Shown here one piece after another: positions 23,229 through 27,394 of a stretch of 27,394 nucleotides of DNA (position 1 is the first letter of the stretch; each line of letters starts with the position of its first letter). Source of the stretch: Tyzzerella sp. UBA1042. GTDB taxonomy: Bacteria; Bacillota; Clostridia; Lachnospirales; Anaerotignaceae. The stretch lies in the NCBI GenBank assembly GCA_002316675.1, contig DCDZ01000062.1, positions 14,081 to 41,474 of the forward strand, read 5' to 3'. The notes beneath the pieces were generated by a model. The model saw only the letters and a program-made list of their open reading frames with translations. It was not told where the DNA came from and did no database searches. The translations under genes were made by a program, and so were the position numbers.

Positions 23229-24428
23229 TTACATCGACATAGTCATTTCTATACTTGGAGTTTGCTTTTTGATTTGCTCGGATAGACGGATACCGTCATC
23301 CGGAATTAACATTCCATAGGAGGTAGTATCCACACCGTTATACTGCATCAAGGCTTTGCCATATCCATCCTTGGATAGATAGAAGCTAAATTGTTCTTTC
23401 ATCGGCAAATCGAGACTTTCGAGTACCTTATCTACATAATCGGTGGCTGTGGTACAGCTTCGGTCGAGGATGAATTCATCCATTTTTTCATAGACAGATA
23501 GAGCTGTTTCAATATCCTTGCACTGGGCAGCTTCAAGCATTGCCTTATACTTTGCAAGTTCATCGCCGTTAAAGCGATTGATTTTTTCGGCAAGGTGATT
23601 GAGAATATTGAAACCATCGTTATCCGTATAGCAATCGGCAAGTTGAGGAACTACCAAGCTTTCATAGCCATAGAAGCAACAGTCATCCATACTTTCTGCA
23701 CCAATTTCCTCCAAGGCTCTTTGAATGTCGGCAGTAGCTGCGGGTAGCTTTAGGCTGAGTGTGTTTTGGTCGTTTGGCTCGTCACCCTCGGGAATGAGGG
23801 CAAACTCCAATCGGAAGATGTAATCACAAGGCTTTGGCACAACAGGATCTCCATTGTAGATTTGTTTGATTTCCTCGTTTTTTACAAAGTATCCGGTGAT
23901 GGTAAAGACACCGTGTTCTTGCTCTCGCATTTCCTTGCCGATTTTTTCTTTATCCAAATGGTCACATATCCAGTCGTACTGCTCATCGGTAAGGCTGTCC
24001 AAGTCGGCAAGCTGTGGAAGCAGTTCATTGTCGATATAGAACTCACCCAAGTCCTTATCGGAGATGGCAGGTGCATGGTAGTAGTCGAGGGTGGGAGCGT
24101 TAAGTGCAAGGTTGATAATTTCTTTCATATTGGGATATTCTGACCCCTCAGCCTCTACAAGACCTGCAAACTGCACCTTTTCATAATCATTCATTTTATC
24201 CACCAAGCTGGCAAAATAGTTCATCTCATAAAGACTGCAGGACAGCATTTCCTTGTTTTCAAGAAGATTCATATCTCCAAGAAAGTATTTGATATCGGCA
24301 GCACAGCTTTCATTAGTGCCGTTTATCATCTGCAAGGTATCTTCTAATTCCTCATAGCTTGCAGGAAGCTCAACATCTGCAAAGGCTTCGTTTTTGGGGT
24401 TATAGGCTTGTGCTTTTAAAACTCTCAT
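23229..24428 (-). CDS. ArdA-like acidic antirestriction-type protein
   Basis: A 399-residue, visibly acidic protein. Two stretches have an ArdA-like pattern (LPASYEELEDTLQMI near 22-36 and LPAATADIQRALEEIG near 225-240), which suggests two related domains. ArdA proteins mimic bent B-DNA and block type I restriction enzymes. The match here is weaker than in its neighbour, so the function is an inference. It ends SIEMTMSM. The ATG overlaps the DUF4314 stop as ATGA, and GGAGG lies upstream, so it belongs to a three-gene operon with DUF4314 and the ArdA protein. Confidence 0.65.
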   Translation of the reverse strand: MRVLKAQAYNPKNEAFADVELPASYEELEDTLQMINGTNESCAADIKYFLGDMNLLENKEMLSCSLYEMNYFASLVDKMNDYEKVQFAGLVEAEGSEYPNMKEIINLALNAPTLDYYHAPAISDKDLGEFYIDNELLPQLADLDSLTDEQYDWICDHLDKEKIGKEMREQEHGVFTITGYFVKNEEIKQIYNGDPVVPKPCDYIFRLEFALIPEGDEPNDQNTLSLKLPAATADIQRALEEIGAESMDDCCFYGYESLVVPQLADCYTDNDGFNILNHLAEKINRFNGDELAKYKAMLEAAQCKDIETALSVYEKMDEFILDRSCTTATDYVDKVLESLDLPMKEQFSFYLSKDGYGKALMQYNGVDTTSYGMLIPDDGIRLSEQIKKQTPSIEMTMSM

Positions 24429-24712
24429 AGGCTCATACCTCCAATCTCGTGTTTAGGTTCTGCAATTTCGGGTTCTTCGGGTTTGCTAATAACCTTGAAG
24501 CTGTCTTTACCAACCACCACTCCAAGACCACTTCCGTTCTGCCATTTCATATGCAAGGTGCCAATATCGTCAATACCAATAACCTCGCCCTGCATACCCT
24601 TGGGGATTGGGTTGTAGTCATCTTCCATATCTGCAGCCAATTCAATGACTGTGCCGATAGGGTATCGCTCCTTAATTCTATTTAATTGTTCTCGTGTTGG
24701 GAATCCTCGCAT
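24425..24712 (-). CDS. DUF4314 family protein
   Basis: A 95-residue protein. The core (IGTVIELAADMEDDYNPIPK, then GEVIGIDDIGTLHMKWQNGS) is a small SH3-like beta barrel matching DUF4314 (PF14192). The function is unknown, and the family is common in clostridial mobile elements. A Pro/Glu linker leads to the C-terminal tail HEIGGMSL. The ATG follows the ArdA stop by 1 nt with a G-rich ribosome site, and its own stop overlaps the next start, so it is tightly coupled on both sides. Confidence 0.82.
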   Translation of the reverse strand: MRGFPTREQLNRIKERYPIGTVIELAADMEDDYNPIPKGMQGEVIGIDDIGTLHMKWQNGSGLGVVVGKDSFKVISKPEEPEIAEPKHEIGGMSL

Positions 24713-24713
24713 T

Positions 24714-26369
24714 TTACATTCCCCCCATCGTCAATTCTTGCTTTGGCTGACTGATTCCAAGTTCTTCGGCAGTTTGCAAGCTCCAGTTTTTGCTCTGCCA
24801 GAAGCTCACATAGACATCTCTGTCACCGCATTTAATTTCTCGCTGCTCGAAGCCTTCGCCCCAACCATCTGAACATTGCCCCTCAATTTCACTTTTAATT
24901 CTTGACATTTCCTTATCGTCAAGAGGAGCATTCAGTTCTAAGGTAGCAAGACCCATCAGCTCGTCACCGACAACTTCCACCGAAAAATCATAGCGTTTCA
25001 CCTTGGCATTAACGGAATCGTTATCTCCGTAATATTTCATCAGCCCTCGCTCACTTTCCTCGGGCAGAGCATTTTCTTGAATGGCTTCTAAAATTTCATC
25101 CTCGAACTTTGCAATATCATATGAGGTAAGTTCGATTCCCTCATCCAACTGCTCCATGTAGCCATACATATTTTCGTCCTGATAAGTGGTGGTGTGGAGA
25201 GGCATATAGAACTTGAGAGTTTGCGTTTGCTGTGACGGGATTTCAATTCCGATTTCAGAGAGCATTTCGGAGAGGTCTTGATTGTAGCCATAGTAGAGGA
25301 TATACCCATGGTTGATGAATGCTCCGTTCTCATTTTGCAATCGCTGACTGCCATATTTCTGAAAGTCAATATAATCATCCAAGTTCTCATCGTACTCGAA
25401 GTGACCACTTTCACAGATCATATATCTGCCGTAATCCTCAGCATTGTAAATACCATCGAACATTTCAAACTCGTAGGCACTATCGAAAATTGCATCAAGG
25501 TCTTGAAGGGTTTTTGGTTGTAAGCCACCTGTGAGATTGTTGGGGTATGGTATTTCTTTTGTACCCATTTCAGCAATTCTTTCGGCAATATGATTGATGC
25601 TGTTTAATTCCTCTTGGCTGTTTTTCGATAAGGTTTTGAGGATATTCTTCATCTCATTATTAAAATAATCACATTCCGATGTTATTTCACACTCGGTAAC
25701 ATAGGCTGCACCCAATCGTTCCAGTGCTTTGGTCAGTTCCGTTTCCACATAAGGCAGGTAGAGGTATTCCGCAAAGCCATCCTTGCTCAGTGTGACGGTT
25801 CCCATATTTTCTTCCCAGTAATATTCGGGGAAGTGGATGCCGTCATATACTTGCTCAAACTTATTTTTGTTTTTGAAGATGATTCCATAAGGTGTGACAG
25901 TGGGATTTAGATTGTCGGCAATAACTGATTTAAAGTATTCCTCGCCATTCAGTCGGTTTAATTCCTCCATGGTGGTTCCACCTTGCTCAGTGAGGTACAT
26001 ATCCTTACCTATGGTGTCAAGGTCGCTGAAATCCCTAACAACGCTGGCACAGTGGGTGTTAAATGTCAGGTTGATAAGGCTGTCTATATTGTCAAGCTTT
26101 TCACCGTAGGCTACTGCATAGAATGTGGTCATTTCATTTTCATCAAAGCTATCCAGTCTTTTGGCGAGGTAGTTTAGCTTGTCTAAGTTGAAGGTCTTAT
26201 CTTGAAGCAAGATGTTTGCTCTGTCACTTGGATACACACCCTCTACTGCAACCTCGGTGGCAGATGTATTGGGGATACCGACTGCTTTGCAAAATTCTGC
26301 AATTCTATCTTCTCTGCAAGGTAACTCTAAATAGGTGCTGCCTTGTTCTGTTTTAATTTTAAAGTTCAT
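24714..26369 (-). CDS. ardA: Large ArdA-family antirestriction protein
   Basis: A 551-residue acidic protein with sparse Lys and Arg in many stretches, as in DNA mimics. The segment LPCREDRIAEFCKAVGI at the start and LPYVETELTKALERLG further on repeat the ArdA-type pattern, so it may contain several ArdA-like units. The C-terminal part (about 465-540; VSFWQSKNWSLQTAEELG) is a separate domain. ArdA proteins block type I restriction of incoming DNA. The length is about three times that of classical ArdA (about 165 residues). It ends LTMGGM. GGAGG precedes the ATG. First gene of the three-gene operon. Confidence 0.7.
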   Translation of the reverse strand: MNFKIKTEQGSTYLELPCREDRIAEFCKAVGIPNTSATEVAVEGVYPSDRANILLQDKTFNLDKLNYLAKRLDSFDENEMTTFYAVAYGEKLDNIDSLINLTFNTHCASVVRDFSDLDTIGKDMYLTEQGGTTMEELNRLNGEEYFKSVIADNLNPTVTPYGIIFKNKNKFEQVYDGIHFPEYYWEENMGTVTLSKDGFAEYLYLPYVETELTKALERLGAAYVTECEITSECDYFNNEMKNILKTLSKNSQEELNSINHIAERIAEMGTKEIPYPNNLTGGLQPKTLQDLDAIFDSAYEFEMFDGIYNAEDYGRYMICESGHFEYDENLDDYIDFQKYGSQRLQNENGAFINHGYILYYGYNQDLSEMLSEIGIEIPSQQTQTLKFYMPLHTTTYQDENMYGYMEQLDEGIELTSYDIAKFEDEILEAIQENALPEESERGLMKYYGDNDSVNAKVKRYDFSVEVVGDELMGLATLELNAPLDDKEMSRIKSEIEGQCSDGWGEGFEQREIKCGDRDVYVSFWQSKNWSLQTAEELGISQPKQELTMGGM

Positions 26370-26404
26370 ATAATTCCTCCATTTTTGATTTTGGGTATAA
26401 GAAA

Positions 26405-26428
26405 AGAGCCACTCAAGTGAGTGACTCT
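26405..26428 (-). terminator. Intrinsic terminator after the SLOG gene
   Basis: On the minus strand AGAGTCACTC pairs with GAGTGGCTCT (one G-U pair) with a 4-nt loop, followed by TTTTC. It lies 5 nt past the SLOG gene. Confidence 0.85.
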
Positions 26429-26433
26429 AATCG

Positions 26434-26940
26434 TTAGCTTTCATATATGTTCGTAATTTCCAAACCATTTGCTTTTGCATAGCCCACTGTGTACGCTGTT
26501 CCTCCGCTTCCTCCATCATAGTAGCAAATCATTTTACTGCATCTGTCTACCATGTAGCGATTTCTCTCATGATAGCAGCCTTGTTTATAGTGCGTATTTA
26601 GTGTAATGACCTCATCACAATAGGGAAGGGTATCATAATAGGTTTCTCTGTCTGCTTCTTTCCAGCGGATGGCTTGATTTTCAAATGGTGTTACGGCAAT
26701 TAGCTTAATGATTTTGGGATCGCTCGTTTTAATAACTCGTTTTCGCTTTGCTACAATATCTGCACACAGTAAGTCAAAGCCATAGCAAGCTCCGAAATAG
26801 AATGTGTCAATGCCATTTTCTATTGCTTTGTCGATTTCCTCCCATAGTTTTAATTTCAATTTTTCCATTTCGTCTTGCGTGTTTGGTAGCTTTTCACTTC
26901 GATGACCACTAAAGCATAGTGCGTTTTCTTTTTTCTGCAT
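26434..26940 (-). CDS. SLOG superfamily (DUF1273 / YpsA-like) nucleotide-binding protein
   Basis: A 168-residue Rossmann-type protein. CFSGHRSEKLP at the start, DTFYFGACYGFDLLCADIV near residue 45 and the glycine loop GGSGGTAYTV near 148 are typical of DUF1273/SLOG proteins, which are thought to bind nucleotides or nucleotide-derived signals. AAAGGAGG precedes the ATG. It is transcribed from a strong promoter divergent to the XRE repressor gene and ends at its own terminator. SLOG proteins often accompany stress or defence genes; its role here is open. Confidence 0.82.
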   Translation of the reverse strand: MQKKENALCFSGHRSEKLPNTQDEMEKLKLKLWEEIDKAIENGIDTFYFGACYGFDLLCADIVAKRKRVIKTSDPKIIKLIAVTPFENQAIRWKEADRETYYDTLPYCDEVITLNTHYKQGCYHERNRYMVDRCSKMICYYDGGSGGTAYTVGYAKANGLEITNIYES

Positions 26941-26962
26941 AGTTTTATGCCTCCTTTATAAT

Positions 26963-26997
26963 ACTATATACATAGTATCTATTTATATGTATATAGT
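26963..26997. promoter_or_regulatory. Operator-like inverted repeat between divergent genes
   Basis: ACTATATACAT (26963-26973) and ATGTATATAGT (26987-26997) are a perfect 11-bp inverted repeat with a 13-bp spacer. It covers the -10 box and part of the -35 box of the SLOG promoter. A nested palindrome ATACTAT/ATAGTAT (26961-26978) overlaps the left arm. The divergent XRE protein is the obvious candidate ligand. Confidence 0.6.
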
Positions 26998-27000
26998 CAA
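26972..27000 (-). promoter_or_regulatory. SigmaA-type promoter of the SLOG gene
   Basis: On the minus strand TTGACT (27000-26995), a 17-bp spacer and TACTAT (26977-26972), about 30 nt upstream of the SLOG start codon. It is nearly consensus and overlaps the inverted repeat. Confidence 0.75.
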
Positions 27001-27043
27001 GTGTAATAAATTTAGATAGACTATTTATAGAGAGGTGAGAAAT

Positions 27044-27286
27044 ATGAGTAACGCAAATTCGATTTTTGAAATAAAGGACTACGGCAAAATATCCTTTCAT
27101 ATTAAGAAAATCATGGATGAAAAGAAGTTAACACGCAGTGCTTTAGCTCGTCTTGCTGATGTTCGTTTTGAAGTCGCTGATAAATGGTATAATGGAAACA
27201 TTGAGCGTATGGATGTTGATGTACTGACTCGCATCTGTTTTGTTTTAGACTGTGATATCAGTGATTTAATGACCTATTCAAAGTAA
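27044..27286 (+). CDS. XRE-family (Cro/C1-type) HTH repressor
   Basis: An 80-residue protein with a single HTH domain (about 17-75; LTRSALARLADVRFEVADKWYNG holds the HTH pair, though it is listed here in full only as a landmark shorter than the domain). The ATG at 27044 follows AGAGGTG by 6 nt; a GTG at 27035 lies inside that site. It is the only plus-strand gene outside the R-M module and diverges from the SLOG gene across a promoter/operator region. Probable autorepressor and switch for the adjacent minus-strand gene. Confidence 0.82.
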   Translation: MSNANSIFEIKDYGKISFHIKKIMDEKKLTRSALARLADVRFEVADKWYNGNIERMDVDVLTRICFVLDCDISDLMTYSK

Positions 27287-27291
27287 CCGTG

Positions 27292-27318
27292 AGAGTCTGT
27301 CTTGGCAGGCTCTTTTTT
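27292..27318 (+). terminator. Intrinsic terminator after the XRE gene
   Basis: AGAGTCTG pairs with CAGGCTCT (one G-U pair) with a 6-nt loop, followed by five or more T. It begins 6 nt past the XRE stop codon. Confidence 0.8.
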
Positions 27319-27394
27319 ACTGTCTCACAGTCATAATCTCATCACCATATTTTGCAATCATAAAGGCATTGATAATTGCCTTGAATGCATATGC
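27317..27394 (-). CDS. Partial CDS, C-terminus only, unknown
   Basis: The minus strand is open from the right window edge to TAA at 27319-27317. The 25 visible residues begin AYAFKAIINAFMIAKYGDE and end TVRQ, a plausible helical protein end. The stop lies against the XRE terminator. Too little is visible to assign a family. Confidence 0.5.
   Translation of the reverse strand, partial: AYAFKAIINAFMIAKYGDEIMTVRQ

Noticed and set aside
3482..27030. Same 10-base palindrome CTATTTATAG upstream of the R-M module (3482) and of the XRE gene (27021)
   Set aside because: A short AT-only-rich palindrome can recur by chance in AT-rich promoter DNA, and the surroundings do not match.
1..27394. tRNA, rRNA, insertion sequences and integrase genes
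   Set aside because: None was recognised on either strand; element ends and attachment sites must lie outside the window.

Overview
The window looks like part of an integrative conjugative or mobilizable element from a low-to-mid GC Gram-positive anaerobe of the Clostridia. The grounds are S-layer homology (SLH) domains, AGGAGG-type ribosome sites, and a set of families I know from clostridial conjugative elements (DUF3852, DUF6550, DUF4320, DUF6133, DUF3849, DUF4314, SpoVG, ArdA). Family names were assigned by recognising sequences, not by database search.

Layout. Almost everything is on the minus strand, so transcription runs from the right end towards position 1. From right to left: a divergent XRE repressor / SLOG gene pair with a promoter and operator between them (26.4-27.3 kb); an anti-restriction and accessory block with two ArdA-like acidic proteins, a DUF4314 protein, a small HTH protein, an orphan Dam-type methylase, a Cys-cluster protein, DUF3849, a YodL-domain protein and SpoVG (19.6-26.4 kb); a contiguous type IVc (Tad/Flp-like) pilus locus with a DUF6133 pilin candidate, a 1234-residue SLH/Ig-repeat surface protein, prepilin peptidase, CpaB-, CpaE-, CpaF/TadA-, TadB- and TadC-like proteins, two TadE/DUF4320-like pseudopilins, DUF6550, a Trp-rich secreted protein and DUF3852 (6.2-19.5 kb); then a DUF6809 protein, a RepA-like ATPase, a candidate oriT, MobC and a MOBP-type relaxase that runs off the left edge.

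A two-gene type II restriction-modification module (AlwI-family endonuclease plus D12-class adenine methyltransferase, 3.5-6.2 kb) lies on the plus strand inside this minus-strand backbone. It has its own promoter and ends at a two-way terminator, so it looks like inserted cargo.

Working model (inference). The mobilization genes process the DNA. The Tad-like pilus and SLH adhesin may provide cell contact. The ArdA-like proteins and orphan methylase may protect incoming DNA. No VirB4 or VirD4 ATPase is in the window, so the DNA-transfer channel must lie outside it or be supplied in trans. The most unusual signals are a recurrent Met-rich C-terminal tail on several accessory proteins, an in-frame stop that cuts this tail off SpoVG, a prepilin-like motif shared by three proteins of the pilus locus, a non-standard relaxase start, and a marked shortage of GATC across the window.
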